A stretch of DNA of 64,000 bases from Rothia gullae (GCF_024294905.1 NZ_JANCOC010000005.1:62001-126000), one strand, 5' to 3'. Counted from the stretch's first letter, positions 18,331-28,020 are shown. Numbers and translations are program-made. Notes: generated by a model not told the origin, from the letters alone.

Positions 18331-19535
18331 TAGTGAATCACTCCAGAAGTCTGCGAGAACCAGTCACCGAAGAACAGCGCCAGCGCAACTAGCACGCAGA
18401 GGGCGTTAACAACCCAGAGGCGGAACACGGAGTTCACTTCGCCGCTACTGACGGTACCGGGGGCAATGCCTCGCTTATCAATTGAGTATTTGCCGTTGAC
18501 GCCGACCTTCTCCATGTGGTGGTGGAAGGGGGTCATACGGAAGTAACGGTGTGCGTGCAGGGGCTTCTCCCCTGCTGCAACCGAACGCTTACGGCTGGTC
18601 TTGAACACGAACTTCTGCACGATCACAGAGAACACTTCCAGCACGGGAATCAGAGCGATGACCAGCAGAAGCAGCTCAGTGCGGGTGAACAGCGCGAAAG
18701 CAACCATTGCGCCACCGAGCGCCAGGGAACCGGAGTCGCCCATGAAGATCTGTGCCTTCGACACATTCCACCAGAGGAAGCCAGCCAGCGAACCCACCAG
18801 GGATGCGGCAATCAGCGCCAGCGAACCGGGGTCGCGCACATCGTAGCAGGCGGTGCCAGCGCCAGTGGAGCAGGCGTGTACGTACTGCCAGATGCTGATG
18901 GTCAGGTAGCCGGAGAAGATGGTCATCATGATGCCGCCAGCCAGGCCGTCCAGACCATCGGTGAAGTTCACCGCGTTCGTACCGGACAGAGAGATGAGGG
19001 TAATCCAACCAACCAGCAGGATGGAGCCGAAAACCGCACCCGCCGCGAACAGGTCAATGGGCAGGTCACGTACGAAAGAGATAGCGGTCGACGCCGGACG
19101 AGCACCCGACTCATTCGGGAACTGGAACGCCAGATACGCAAAGGGCAAGGTCACGCCCAGAAGACCAATGGTCTTCTGCTTCTCGGTCAGGCCCTCGTTG
19201 CCCTTATTGCGGAACTTCATGATGTCGTCCGCCGCGCCCACACCGAGCATGCCCAGGGTGAAGGCGATGGTCAGCCACGCGGTAGCGGTCGGTACCGGCG
19301 CGGTACCGAAGAACAGGGCGCTCACCGTCAGGGTCAAGAAGTAGGCAAGAATCGCCGCGGGGATGAAAATCAGACCCGCCATGGTGGGGGTGCCCGCCTT
19401 ATGCTGGTGGGCTGCCGGGCCTTCCTCACGGATGAGCTGGCCAAGCTTCAGAGACTTCATCTTCTTGATGAACACCGGCAGCGCGGTGAAGGAGATGAGG
19501 AATCCGAAGATTCCAGCAATCAGCACGGTAATCAT
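18330..19535 (-). CDS. mraY: Phospho-N-acetylmuramoyl-pentapeptide transferase
   Basis: Membrane enzyme that transfers phospho-MurNAc-pentapeptide to undecaprenyl phosphate to make lipid I. About ten membrane segments are visible. Signature motifs are present: GTPTMAGLIF (with histidines in HQHKAGTPTM), the cytoplasmic ADDIMKFRNKGNEGLT acidic motif, NFTDGLDGLAGG with catalytic aspartates, FMGDSGSLALGG, and the histidine-rich MTPFHHHMEKVG. The 401-residue length is slightly above the usual 360. The start at 19535 lies 6 nt after the murF stop; its end overlaps the murD ATG. Confidence 0.98.
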   Translation of the reverse strand: MITVLIAGIFGFLISFTALPVFIKKMKSLKLGQLIREEGPAAHQHKAGTPTMAGLIFIPAAILAYFLTLTVSALFFGTAPVPTATAWLTIAFTLGMLGVGAADDIMKFRNKGNEGLTEKQKTIGLLGVTLPFAYLAFQFPNESGARPASTAISFVRDLPIDLFAAGAVFGSILLVGWITLISLSGTNAVNFTDGLDGLAGGIMMTIFSGYLTISIWQYVHACSTGAGTACYDVRDPGSLALIAASLVGSLAGFLWWNVSKAQIFMGDSGSLALGGAMVAFALFTRTELLLLVIALIPVLEVFSVIVQKFVFKTSRKRSVAAGEKPLHAHRYFRMTPFHHHMEKVGVNGKYSIDKRGIAPGTVSSGEVNSVFRLWVVNALCVLVALALFFGDWFSQTSGVIH

Positions 19536-19541
19536 AAAGCG

Positions 19542-21161
19542 CTACCCTTCGTTCGCGGTCTGTTCGGTCGAAGTACGGTCGGCGCTAGCTGCGCCGTCAA
19601 GGTGAGCGGCAAGGTGGTCGCTCAAATCGGTGGTTTCAACAAAGTCACCGGCAGAAAGCCAGGTCGGTGCCTGCTCTTCCTCAGCACCGAAGGTGCACTT
19701 GGCGAAAGCAACCTGGTCACCCAGAATGCCCAGCTTCGCACCATTCGAGGACTTGAAGAGCACAATGTCACCGGGGCGAACCTCAGCGCGCAGAATCTGC
19801 TCTGCCTCTTCCGGAGTCTTCACCCAGGTCGCTTCATTACCCCAGGAGCCTTCCAGATGAGCCGCATTGTAGGTGGGCTTCGTCTCGTCGCCCACAGCAA
19901 TCAGTTTGGAAATGTTCATGCGCACCACGAGGCGACCGATGCGGTCGTGCTCCTCCACGGAGGCGTCACCGAGCTCCAGCATGGCACCCAGAACAGCCCA
20001 GGTGCGGTGCGGCTGACCGGTCGCCGGGTCGACGGTGCGACCCAGCTGCGCCAGGGTGCGCAGTGCCGCAGCCATCGACTCGGGGTTCGCGTTGTAGGCG
20101 TCGTTAATGACGGTCACGCCGTCAGCGCGGTCGGTGCGCGCCATACGCCACTTCGAAGCCGCCGCCGCCTTGTTGAGCGCGCGAGCAATCTTCTCACCCG
20201 AAATACCGCTGTTGTAGGCGATTGTCGCAGCAGCCAGCAGGTTGTGCACGTGGTGCTCACCGATCAGCTGCGAGGAAATCTCGTACTCGCTACCGTCGGG
20301 CAGGCGCATAGTGAACTCGGGGCAGCCAGCGTCGGTGGTGCGCAGGTTCAGCGCCGCCACGTAGCGTTCGTAGAGCTGGCCGTTCGCGTCGGTCTTCTCG
20401 CCCACGCCAAAGTAGGTAATGGGTGCAACCGAACGCGACGCCATGCGCAGCACGCGCTCATCGTCAGCGTTCAGAGCCAGGGAGCCGGTCGGCTGAACGC
20501 CCTCAGCCAGCTCACCCTTAGTACGCTCAATATTGTCCACGCCGCCGAACTCGCCAGCGTGCGCGGTACCAACCTTCAGGATTGCGCCGTGATCAGGGTG
20601 CGCAATATTCGCCAGGTACTCGATGTTGCCCACGTGGTCGGCACCCATCTCAATGACCAGGTAGCGGGTAGACTCATCCGCACGGAAAACGGTCAGGGGC
20701 ACGCCCACCTCACTGTTATAGGAACCAACCGGCGCAACGGTCGGGCCCTCCGGAGTGAAAATGGCGGCAAGCAGGTCCTTCGTCGTGGTCTTACCGGCAG
20801 AACCGGTAATACCGACAACGGTCAGCTCACCCTGAGCACGCATCTGCTCAATCGAGTAGCGCGCCAAATCACCCATAGCCAGCACCACATCGGGCACCTG
20901 GATGCTCGGGTAGGGCACGCCCTGCTCGTCGAGTACTTCACGCTCGACCAGCGCCAGGGTCGCGCCCCGCTCAAACGCCATGGGGATGAACCTGTGACCG
21001 TCAGTGACCGCACCGGGCTTCGCCACGAACAGGGTACCGGTCTGCACCTCGCGGGAGTCGGTGGTGGCGAAGTCTGCGTACACCTGCTCCTCACGGCCCT
21101 CCAGGCCGATAGCGGTGCCGCCGGTTGCCTCAATAATCTGGGCGGCGCTGAGCTTAATCAT
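19542..21161 (-). CDS. murF: UDP-MurNAc-tripeptide--D-alanyl-D-alanine ligase
   Basis: Cytoplasmic Mur ligase that adds D-Ala-D-Ala to complete the pentapeptide precursor. The N-terminal substrate domain includes TDSREVQTGTLFVAKPG; the ATP loop GITGSAGKTTTKDLL is at about residues 117-131. VIEMGADHVGNIEYL and NDAYNANPESMAAAL are typical of MurF. The 539 residues exceed the common 450-510. A C-terminal Asp/Ala/Thr-rich tail of about 35 residues is unique to this copy as far as can be judged. The ATG overlaps the murE end by 8 nt (ATGATTAA), so the two are coupled. Confidence 0.97.
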   Translation of the reverse strand: MIKLSAAQIIEATGGTAIGLEGREEQVYADFATTDSREVQTGTLFVAKPGAVTDGHRFIPMAFERGATLALVEREVLDEQGVPYPSIQVPDVVLAMGDLARYSIEQMRAQGELTVVGITGSAGKTTTKDLLAAIFTPEGPTVAPVGSYNSEVGVPLTVFRADESTRYLVIEMGADHVGNIEYLANIAHPDHGAILKVGTAHAGEFGGVDNIERTKGELAEGVQPTGSLALNADDERVLRMASRSVAPITYFGVGEKTDANGQLYERYVAALNLRTTDAGCPEFTMRLPDGSEYEISSQLIGEHHVHNLLAAATIAYNSGISGEKIARALNKAAAASKWRMARTDRADGVTVINDAYNANPESMAAALRTLAQLGRTVDPATGQPHRTWAVLGAMLELGDASVEEHDRIGRLVVRMNISKLIAVGDETKPTYNAAHLEGSWGNEATWVKTPEEAEQILRAEVRPGDIVLFKSSNGAKLGILGDQVAFAKCTFGAEEEQAPTWLSAGDFVETTDLSDHLAAHLDGAASADRTSTEQTANEG

Positions 21162-22899
21162 TCTTCACCATACCTTCAGCGGTCTTAGAGTCACTTTCAT
21201 CGAGCATGCGCTGGTAGTCAGGCAGGATCTCGAAACCGTGCGCACGCAGGGCACGGGCGGTTTCAACGCGGTCGTCCAGGGCGATATCCACGCCGTCAAC
21301 ATCCTGTTCGGTTTCGTGGCCGCGGCCAGCAATCAGGATGGCGTCATGCTCGCCCGCCAGGGCAATTGCCGCATCAATAGCGGCGGCACGCGGAGAAATA
21401 TTCAGGATCTGGGTGGCTCGGCGGTTCTCAGCCTTCTGCGCGCCCTCCTCAACGGCGGCACGAATCGGCTCGGGCGCCTCACCGTGCGGATCGTCATCAG
21501 TCACAACCACAATATCTGCGTACTGTGCCGCAATCGCACCCATAATCGGGCGCTTGAGCTGGTCACGCTCACCGGTCGCACCGAAAACAATCATGACCTT
21601 GCCGTCGCCGGGGCGGTCCATTGCCTCCAGGGCGCGGGTCAGACCGTCCGGGTTGTGTGCAAAGTCCACAATCGCGTGCGGAGCCAAGGAAATCAGCTGC
21701 ATACGGCCCGGAACCACCGGAGTCAGAGCCGAACCGGACGCCAGCTCGGGCAGCAGGCGCTCACGCTCAGCGGAGTCAGTGTCCAGGTACGCCATGAGCG
21801 CCGCCAGCGCGGCATTCGAAACGTTAAAGTCAGCGGGTAGACCGGTGTAGCATTCAACGCTCTCACCGGCACCATTAGCCACGTGGAAGCGGTGGCCCAG
21901 GCCCTCACGCTGAACCTTCACCACAGCCCAGTCGCGGGCACCAAACTCTGCGGGCACCTCAGCCAGACCGGCACCGCGAGCAGTCACCAGACGGTGAACC
22001 TGCTGCGCACCCATCTGCTCGCAAGCAGCGGAGAACATCTTCTCGCCCCACTCGTCATCAGCAGTAATCACCGCAAGCTCAGCACGCTCAGGAGTGAACA
22101 GCTGAGCCTTCGACTCAAAGTAATGCTCCATAGTGCCGTGCAAATCCAGGTGATCCTGAGTCAGGTTCGTAAAGCCAGCAACCGCGTACTTCACGCCGTC
22201 CACACGGTGGTAATCAATCGCGTGCGAAGACACCTCCATTGCGGCGCAACGCACCTGATGCTGACCCATAATCGTCAGCAGAGAATGCACGTGAGGAGAC
22301 TCCGGGGTGGTCATCTTCGAAGGAACCGACACACCATCAATCAGAATCTGAATAGTGCCAATCAGACCGGTCTTCACACCCAGGCCGGTGCGGAACACCG
22401 ACTCCAACATGTAGGTGGAGGTGGTCTTACCGTTCGTACCGGTCACCGCGTAACGGTGAGTAGCGGGGAACGACGCCGAACCATAAATCAGCGCAGCCAA
22501 CGGACCGACATACTCGCGCAGGTTCTCAGCCACCAGGACAGGCACCGGCGCCTCACCCAGCAGCTGCGCACCGGCAGCATCCGTCAAAATAGCGGAAGCA
22601 CCAAGCTTCAACGCAGCCTCAGCAAACTGCGCACCGTGCACCTTCGCACCGGGCAGAGCCACGTACAGGTCCTGCAGGCGAACGCCTCGGGAGTCCATGC
22701 TGATACCGGTGACCTCAACAGAATCACCGGATTCAGAACCCTGAACGCCGCTAGCCGGCTGGGAACTCACCTGAGCACCCAAGCCCTGCAGATGTTCGCG
22801 AAGGTGCGCCAAACTCACCGGGCGCACAGAATTCGGGCGCAGAGTCTGAGCGTCGCCGCCCAGCAGGTTCTGGCCGGGTGCGTGAGATGCGGTATCCAT
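21154..22899 (-). CDS. murE: UDP-MurNAc-L-Ala-D-Glu ligase MurE, probably L-lysine-adding
   Basis: Adds the third stem-peptide residue. The ATP loop VTGTNGKTTSTYML is at residues 152-165, and EVSSHAIDYHRVDG holds the serine contacting the nucleotide precursor. The position that is DNPR in meso-diaminopimelate-adding enzymes reads DDPH (residues 469-472). Loss of that Arg fits L-lysine as substrate, as expected for a Rothia-like A3-alpha murein; this is inference from the motif. The start is the ATG at 22899 after AAGAAGGACG; longer versions lack a binding site. The product has 581 residues, long for the family (490-530), mostly from an N-terminal extension. Confidence 0.95.
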   Translation of the reverse strand: MDTASHAPGQNLLGGDAQTLRPNSVRPVSLAHLREHLQGLGAQVSSQPASGVQGSESGDSVEVTGISMDSRGVRLQDLYVALPGAKVHGAQFAEAALKLGASAILTDAAGAQLLGEAPVPVLVAENLREYVGPLAALIYGSASFPATHRYAVTGTNGKTTSTYMLESVFRTGLGVKTGLIGTIQILIDGVSVPSKMTTPESPHVHSLLTIMGQHQVRCAAMEVSSHAIDYHRVDGVKYAVAGFTNLTQDHLDLHGTMEHYFESKAQLFTPERAELAVITADDEWGEKMFSAACEQMGAQQVHRLVTARGAGLAEVPAEFGARDWAVVKVQREGLGHRFHVANGAGESVECYTGLPADFNVSNAALAALMAYLDTDSAERERLLPELASGSALTPVVPGRMQLISLAPHAIVDFAHNPDGLTRALEAMDRPGDGKVMIVFGATGERDQLKRPIMGAIAAQYADIVVVTDDDPHGEAPEPIRAAVEEGAQKAENRRATQILNISPRAAAIDAAIALAGEHDAILIAGRGHETEQDVDGVDIALDDRVETARALRAHGFEILPDYQRMLDESDSKTAEGMVKND

Positions 22900-23067
22900 C
22901 GTCCTTCTTTCCTCACCACTGTCCGAAGCGGTGAGCTCTGTATGGTCAATGCGCTCAAGGCACACAGGGTCATTCAATATTCTACGGGCTTTAGGCTTCG
23001 ACAGGTGTTCAGTATCGGAGCTTCTTCATCACGAATCAGCTACCGGGTACCTCTCCCCCGTCTGCCC

Positions 23068-24933
23068 TTAGCTCGTCTTATTGGGGCTATCCTCAGCAAA
23101 AAGCGGAATCAACTCCGGTTCACCGGTAGAACGCGGCACATTATAGGTGTGCAGGGTCTTCTCCATAATCTTGGAGAACTCAGCCGTCGTACCGTTCGCA
23201 CCCACGCTACCCTCAGGACGCTGCATGGTCACCGCCACCAAGAACTGCGGGTTCTCAATCGGCGCCACACCAATAAAGGACGTCGTGTTGCCGTCGTAGC
23301 CGCCCTTCTCACTCGGAGTTTCCGCAGTACCGGTCTTACCGCCCACGCGGTAGCCGGTCACCTTCGCCGGACGGGCGTGGCCTTGCTCCACCACATTCTC
23401 CATGAGAGTCAGGCAGGAAGCGGCAGTCTCCTCGCTGACCATGCGTTCGCCAGGCTCTACGGCACGCTTATGTTCGGTACCGTCGGCGTCAATGATCGCG
23501 TCCACAATGCGCGGCTTCAGACGAACGCCCTTATTGCCCAGCGCCTGGAAAATCATGGCGGTCTGCAGCGGAGTCTGCGCAACACCCTGACCGAACAGCA
23601 CAGTGTACTGCTGACGGCCATCCCAATCACGCCAATCAGCGATTATACCCTGCTCCTCACCGGTCAGCTCAATGCCGGTAAACTCGCCGACGCCGTACTT
23701 CTTCAACCAGTTGTAGCGCTCTTCCTTGCTGAGCTTCTGACCGACCAGCACCGTACCGGTGTTCATCGAGTCATGAATAATGCCCGAGAAAGTACGCCGC
23801 TGCGCCCCGTGCTCAAACGCATCCTTGAAAGTCTGGCCGTCAATCGTGAGGGTCGCGGGCACATCATACACACTAGTCGGAGTCGTCAGGCCCTGCTCAA
23901 TCAGCGCCGAAGCAGTTAGCATCTTCTCGGTCGAACCGGGCTCCACGCTCTGCGAAATAGCGCGCGGGGTCATGTCCGCCGCGTCCTCAATGGTTGCCGC
24001 GCCCGGGTCCATCGTGGAGGAATCAGCAAGAGCCAAAATGGAGCCGTCACGCACATCCATAACAATGGCGGTACACCATTCAGCTTTCAGCTCCTCGGCG
24101 CGGGCACGCACCACCTGCTGCGCAAAATACTGCACATCACGGTTAATGGTTAGGCGAATATTCTTACCGTCCACCGCCAGGCGCTGCTCTTCCTTCGCTA
24201 CGGGGATACGCACGCCATCAGCGCTAATCTCGTAGGTGCGCTCACCGGGGGTACCGGCAAGCTCCTTCTCAAAGACACGCTCAATGCCCACGGAGTAGTT
24301 ACGGGACACCGTACCGCCCGTACCGTTGCCGTCTGCCTCTTCAACAATGTTGTACTTACCGACCACGGAACCGCCCACACTACCGTTGGGGTACAGGCGC
24401 TGGGAGAACGCCTCACCGTAGATGAAGGGCGCACCCAGGGCATCAATCTTATTGAAAATTTCCGGGGTGATATTTGCTTTGATCACCGAGTACTTTGAGG
24501 TGCCGTCCAGCTTGGACTTGATGAACTCGTCGGTAATGCCCGGGTCAACGGTCTTGAGAATATCAACCATCTCGTACACCAGCTGGTTGGGGGTGACCTC
24601 AACCTTCTGAGTGCGATCCTCGTTGTAACGCTTAAAGGTCGCCACGGCGCTCTGATCTGCGGTCAGGTTATAACGCTGCACGGTACGCGCCATAACGTTA
24701 CCGTTGATATCGAGAATCTGGCCACGCACAGCAGGTAGCACCTGCGAGCGCAGACGCTTCTGACGGGACGCATTCGCCACCGCACCGGGGTCAAAGCCCT
24801 GGCGGATAAACAGGTTCGCACCGATAACGCCCAGAGCGCAGGTGGCTGCGGCGCCTGCGACGAAGCCACGGCGGGTCAGATCCGGCTGACCGGATGCCGA
24901 TTCGTTCGCGTTCTTACGCGCGTCAGAGCTCAT
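23068..24933 (-). CDS. ftsI: Septal class B penicillin-binding protein (FtsI/PBP3)
   Basis: Transpeptidase crosslinking septal peptidoglycan and partner of FtsW. A single N-terminal membrane anchor (about residues 24-45) follows TRRG. The pedestal domain begins near residue 65 (PAVRGQILDINGNV). The penicillin-binding motifs are all present: STEK at 334-337 (Ser334 acylated), SMN at 389-391 and KTGT at 533-536. The 621 residues are normal. The ATG at 24933 is chosen because AAAGGA lies 7 nt upstream. It follows the ftsL-like gene by 62 nt and precedes murE by 168 nt. The twin Arg before the anchor resembles a Tat motif, but the context is that of a membrane anchor. Confidence 0.97.
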   Translation of the reverse strand: MSSDARKNANESASGQPDLTRRGFVAGAAATCALGVIGANLFIRQGFDPGAVANASRQKRLRSQVLPAVRGQILDINGNVMARTVQRYNLTADQSAVATFKRYNEDRTQKVEVTPNQLVYEMVDILKTVDPGITDEFIKSKLDGTSKYSVIKANITPEIFNKIDALGAPFIYGEAFSQRLYPNGSVGGSVVGKYNIVEEADGNGTGGTVSRNYSVGIERVFEKELAGTPGERTYEISADGVRIPVAKEEQRLAVDGKNIRLTINRDVQYFAQQVVRARAEELKAEWCTAIVMDVRDGSILALADSSTMDPGAATIEDAADMTPRAISQSVEPGSTEKMLTASALIEQGLTTPTSVYDVPATLTIDGQTFKDAFEHGAQRRTFSGIIHDSMNTGTVLVGQKLSKEERYNWLKKYGVGEFTGIELTGEEQGIIADWRDWDGRQQYTVLFGQGVAQTPLQTAMIFQALGNKGVRLKPRIVDAIIDADGTEHKRAVEPGERMVSEETAASCLTLMENVVEQGHARPAKVTGYRVGGKTGTAETPSEKGGYDGNTTSFIGVAPIENPQFLVAVTMQRPEGSVGANGTTAEFSKIMEKTLHTYNVPRSTGEPELIPLFAEDSPNKTS

Positions 24934-24995
24934 GCGGTGGTCCTTTCGCTGGTCTGGTCTATCGGTGATGCTACGCATCCTGTGGTCAATGTTGT

Positions 24996-25970
24996 TTATC
25001 GTGCGGGCTGGCTTGCCGCGGGCTGCTGAGCGGCGCTCGGTGCGGTAGCAGAGCTAGCCGAGGCACTCGGTGCAGGCTGGGTCGGGTTAGCCTGCTGAGC
25101 TGAGTTAGTTTGCTGAGCAGGGCTCGCCGAGGCGCTTGCAGATGCCTTAGCCGCCGCGCTCGCCTGGCCGTGGCGCTGCTGAACGGACTTGTCCGCATCC
25201 ACGATGCCCTTGGCGTAGCTTTCGTTCGAGCCAGCCGCCGGAGGCGAAATCAGGTTCTCCTGCTTGTTTCCCTCAGCACCGGTCGGGCTTGCCACCGGGG
25301 CGGGGGTGCCCTCAATCGTGGAGGACTGCAGGTTCAGGGTCGCCTGCGAAGAGCTCACAAACATGCCCAGGGTACTGGCGCGTATCGCCAAATCCTGCGG
25401 GGCTTCCTTGAAGCCAATCTCCTGTTGCAGCGCCTGGTTTTCCTGCACAAGCTGCTGCTCCTGCGCGCGCAAATCCACCATGTCGTACTGGCGGGTCACA
25501 ATCAGCACATTGAGCAGCAGAATAAAGACCAGGGTCAGCGGAATTGCCGCAAAAACAGCGAGCATGGTGGGCGGACTGAGCTTACGGGCTCGGCGGCGCA
25601 CGGTCGAGAGCGGGTGACGCGACTTCGGCTTCTCCTCGCGGGGCTCTTCGGTGCGGGCTGCCGCACGAACGCTCGAAGGCACACGGCTCGCATTCGTCGA
25701 GGTGCGCTTACCGCCGTGCGATGCTGCGGTGCTGACGGGGCGGACCACCGGCTGAGATGCAGTGACCGGCTCAAGACGCGCGGTACGGGTGCGACCGGAG
25801 TGAGCTCGGGTGGAGGCGCGGCTTGCCCCGGTGGAGCCGCCTGTAGAGGATGCGCGGGTAGAGCCAACGGCGCCGGGGGTGCCGGCGGCAGGGCGCGAGG
25901 AACCGGCGCGTCGACTCCGCGGGGCGCCCTGGGTGCGGGTGGGGCGCGGGGATGCGTGCTGGGTGCTCAC
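24996..25970 (-). CDS. ftsL: FtsL-like divisome protein with low-complexity ends
   Basis: Assigned mainly from position between rsmH and ftsI plus architecture. A basic Ser/Thr/Arg/Ala-rich region spans about 125 residues. One membrane segment follows (PPTMLAVFAAIPLTLVFIL, about residues 130-155), then a short coiled coil (YDMVDLRAQEQQLVQENQAL). The remaining 110 residues are Ser/Ala/Pro/Gln-rich (ASASASASP, APSASASSATAPSA). Typical FtsL has about 100 residues; actinobacterial versions reach 200-380. FtsL forms a complex with FtsQ and a DivIC/FtsB-like protein that activates FtsW-FtsI. No FtsL sequence signature is strong enough to be certain. Confidence 0.75.
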   Translation of the reverse strand: MSTQHASPRPTRTQGAPRSRRAGSSRPAAGTPGAVGSTRASSTGGSTGASRASTRAHSGRTRTARLEPVTASQPVVRPVSTAASHGGKRTSTNASRVPSSVRAAARTEEPREEKPKSRHPLSTVRRRARKLSPPTMLAVFAAIPLTLVFILLLNVLIVTRQYDMVDLRAQEQQLVQENQALQQEIGFKEAPQDLAIRASTLGMFVSSSQATLNLQSSTIEGTPAPVASPTGAEGNKQENLISPPAAGSNESYAKGIVDADKSVQQRHGQASAAAKASASASASPAQQTNSAQQANPTQPAPSASASSATAPSAAQQPAASQPAR

Positions 25971-25990
25971 TCTTCTTCGCTTTCTGTCTT

Positions 25991-27055
25991 CTACTTGGCG
26001 GGGATGCGGATCTTCTCGGCGGCGCGCAGCTTGGCGCTGGCGGCGCGAGAGTTCTGTTCGATTTCCTCGTCGGTAGGCGGTTCGGCGCCGCGGGTAATGA
26101 TTTTGACGGTGGGCTTGTGCTCTTCAAGCTCTACCGGGAAGCCCTTGGGCACCTTGGAGATTGCCTCTGCGGTCAGTGCCCTCTTGACGATTTTGTCTTC
26201 GAGGCTGTGGTAGCTCATGGCGACGAATCGGCCGCCGAGGTTGAGCGCCTCCAGGGCCGCCGGTACGGCGCGTTCGAGGGCTTCCAGTTCGTGGTTCACT
26301 TCGATACGCAACGCCTGGAAGGTGCGCTTGGCGGGGTGACCGCCGGTACGCTGCGCGGCGACGGGCACAGCCTTCTGGATAATGCGCACGAGCTCACCGG
26401 TAGTTTCCAGAGGTGCGTTGGCGCGGGCGGTGCAGATGGCGCGGGCGATACGCGATGCGAACTTCTCTTCGCCCCAGTTGCGGATAATGCGGCGCAGCTG
26501 ATCTTCGCTGTATTCGTTGACGACGATGCGGGCGGTGAGCTCGTCTTCGGAGTTCATGCGCATGTCCAGGGGTGCGTCGTAGGAGTATGCGAAGCCGCGG
26601 GTGCGTTCGTCCAGCTGCATGGAGGAGACGCCCAGGTCCATCAGGATGCCGTCGATGCCCTGCACGCCGGCGGTTTCCATGGCGCGGTCAATTTCGTCGT
26701 AGACGGCGTGCACGGGTACGAAGCGGTCACCGAAGCGCGCCAGGCGTTCACCGGCGATGGCGTGCGCCTGCAGATCGCGGTCAATGCCGATGAGCACAAG
26801 GTTCTCGAAGCGTTCAAGCAACGCCTCGGAGTGGCCACCCATACCGAGGGTGCCATCAATAACGTAGGCGGTGCCGCGCTCCTCAACGGCGCGTTCAATG
26901 CCGGGTGCCAGCAGGTTAATGCAGCGGTCCAGCATCACGGGCACGTGACGTTCGCTGGCTTCACGCTGGGAGAGGTTCTCAATGGATGCGCCGGTGACCT
27001 TGGCGGCAGCGCCGGATGCGGTCGTACCGGTTTCGGGGGCGTGGTCTACGCTCAT
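25991..27055 (-). CDS. rsmH: 16S rRNA (cytosine(1402)-N(4))-methyltransferase
   Basis: S-adenosylmethionine-dependent methyltransferase acting on C1402 of 16S rRNA (formerly MraW). The N-terminal [13 protein letters not shown] is the family entry motif. The SAM-binding [13 protein letters not shown] follows at about residues 69-81, and [15 protein letters not shown] and [15 protein letters not shown] are diagnostic. The 354 residues include an N-terminal extension of about 35 residues. The ATG at 27055 follows AGGAGCACCC. It is the second gene of the dcw cluster, 101 nt after mraZ and 20 nt before the ftsL-like gene. Confidence 0.97.
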   Translation of the reverse strand: MSVDHAPETGTTASGAAAKVTGASIENLSQREASERHVPVMLDRCINLLAPGIERAVEERGTAYVIDGTLGMGGHSEALLERFENLVLIGIDRDLQAHAIAGERLARFGDRFVPVHAVYDEIDRAMETAGVQGIDGILMDLGVSSMQLDERTRGFAYSYDAPLDMRMNSEDELTARIVVNEYSEDQLRRIIRNWGEEKFASRIARAICTARANAPLETTGELVRIIQKAVPVAAQRTGGHPAKRTFQALRIEVNHELEALERAVPAALEALNLGGRFVAMSYHSLEDKIVKRALTAEAISKVPKGFPVELEEHKPTVKIITRGAEPPTDEEIEQNSRAASAKLRAAEKIRIPAK

Positions 27056-27156
27056 GGGTGCTCCTGTGAGAGTTTGTCCTGCGGGAAAGCTTACGGAAGA
27101 GTGGTGCGGGTGCTAGAGATGCCGGGGCGGTAGCCGTCGCGTCGGCGGGATGCCGG

Positions 27157-27588
27157 TTAGAGTAGCGGACTGAACGGGTCCTCGTCGAGGGAGGCAAATT
27201 CAGCTTCGGTGCGGGCGAGGTATTCTTCCCAGGCTGCGGCATCCCAGATTTCTGCGCGGGTACCGGATCCGATGACGACGAGGTTGTCGGTCAGTCCTGC
27301 GTATTGGCGCAGTATCGGCGGGATGGTGATGCGTCCATGCTTGTCGGGCAGTTCGTCTGAGGCTCCTGAGAGGAAGACTCGCAGGAAGTCTCGGGCGGCT
27401 CGTCCGGGCAGGGGCGCGGTGCGCATCCGTTCGTGGATGCGTTCAAATTCTGCGGCGGGGAAAACATACAGGCATCGTTCTTGACCGCGGGTCAGAACGA
27501 GGCCTGCTGAGAGTTCCTCACGGAATTTGGCGGGAAGGATGATGCGTCCTTTGGCGTCCATTCGTGGTGAGTAGGTACCTAGGAACAT
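27157..27588 (-). CDS. mraZ: Transcriptional regulator MraZ
   Basis: AbrB-fold DNA-binding protein at the head of the dcw cluster that usually represses its own operon. The two MraZ half-domains are recognisable: [20 protein letters not shown] (residues 1-20) and the second copy around [18 protein letters not shown]. The 143-residue length is standard. The start ATG at 27588 has the strong site AGGTGAAGTGA upstream. Three GTGG repeats about 165 nt upstream match the type of site MraZ binds. Confidence 0.97.
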   Translation of the reverse strand: MFLGTYSPRMDAKGRIILPAKFREELSAGLVLTRGQERCLYVFPAAEFERIHERMRTAPLPGRAARDFLRVFLSGASDELPDKHGRITIPPILRQYAGLTDNLVVIGSGTRAEIWDAAAWEEYLARTEAEFASLDEDPFSPLL

Positions 27589-27752
27589 TCACTTCACCTC
27601 CCCGATGTGTGCCCCTGATGTGTGCCGTTGCACTGAAGTCTGCGGGAGCGGGGGTGCTCCACAATCCCATGGAGGTGCGGGGGCGGGTATGCCGGGCCCT
27701 GCGCCTTCGTCGGTTGCTTGAGGGCACGACGATAGGACTGACTTTTCAGCTT

Positions 27753-27782
27753 TCCCCTCCACTTTACCCCACTTTCCACCAC
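27753..27782 (-). promoter_or_regulatory. Probable MraZ operator (three 10-bp direct repeats)
   Basis: On the minus strand three consecutive 10-mers begin with GTGG: GTGGTGGAAA, GTGGGGTAAA and GTGGAGGGGA. Further GTGG/TGGG copies lie just upstream out to about 27793. Known MraZ sites are TGGGN-type repeats with a 10-bp period upstream of mraZ, which this matches in spacing, content and place. The long distance to the mraZ ATG (about 165 nt) implies a long leader. Confidence 0.65.
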
Positions 27783-27988
27783 CTACCCCACCCAGCAGAG
27801 TATCTTTTAGTGTTTTTATGCTCTCTTCTGCATTTTTAACGCTTACGCATATCTTCTTCACAGCTTCGGGTGTGCTCCTGCTCAGTGCGCCGCCCTCAGT
27901 TTGCCTGCTTCAAGGGGACTCAGAGATGTTCGCTGTTCGGGGCGTAACGCGCGGCACCCGGAACTTGGGGCAGAAAATGGGCACGAGA

Positions 27989-28020
27989 AAGCGGAGGTAA
28001 GAGAATTCTTACCTCCGCTT
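27989..28020 (-). terminator. Terminator after the DUF3040 gene
   Basis: A 14-bp perfect stem (AAGCGGAGGTAAGA with TCTTACCTCCGCTT) closes a 4-nt loop. On the minus strand it is followed by TCTCG, a weak U-run. It lies about 74 nt past the DUF3040 stop and keeps that transcript out of mraZ. Confidence 0.65.

Noticed and set aside
18516-21188. Plus-strand open frame of about 890 codons antisense to mraY and murF
   Set aside because: Spans two well-supported genes and their junction; no protein family recognisable; composition artefact.
24861-24933. Tat signal peptide on FtsI because of the RR before its hydrophobic segment
   Set aside because: The segment serves as the usual signal-anchor of class B PBPs and no cleavage site is expected.
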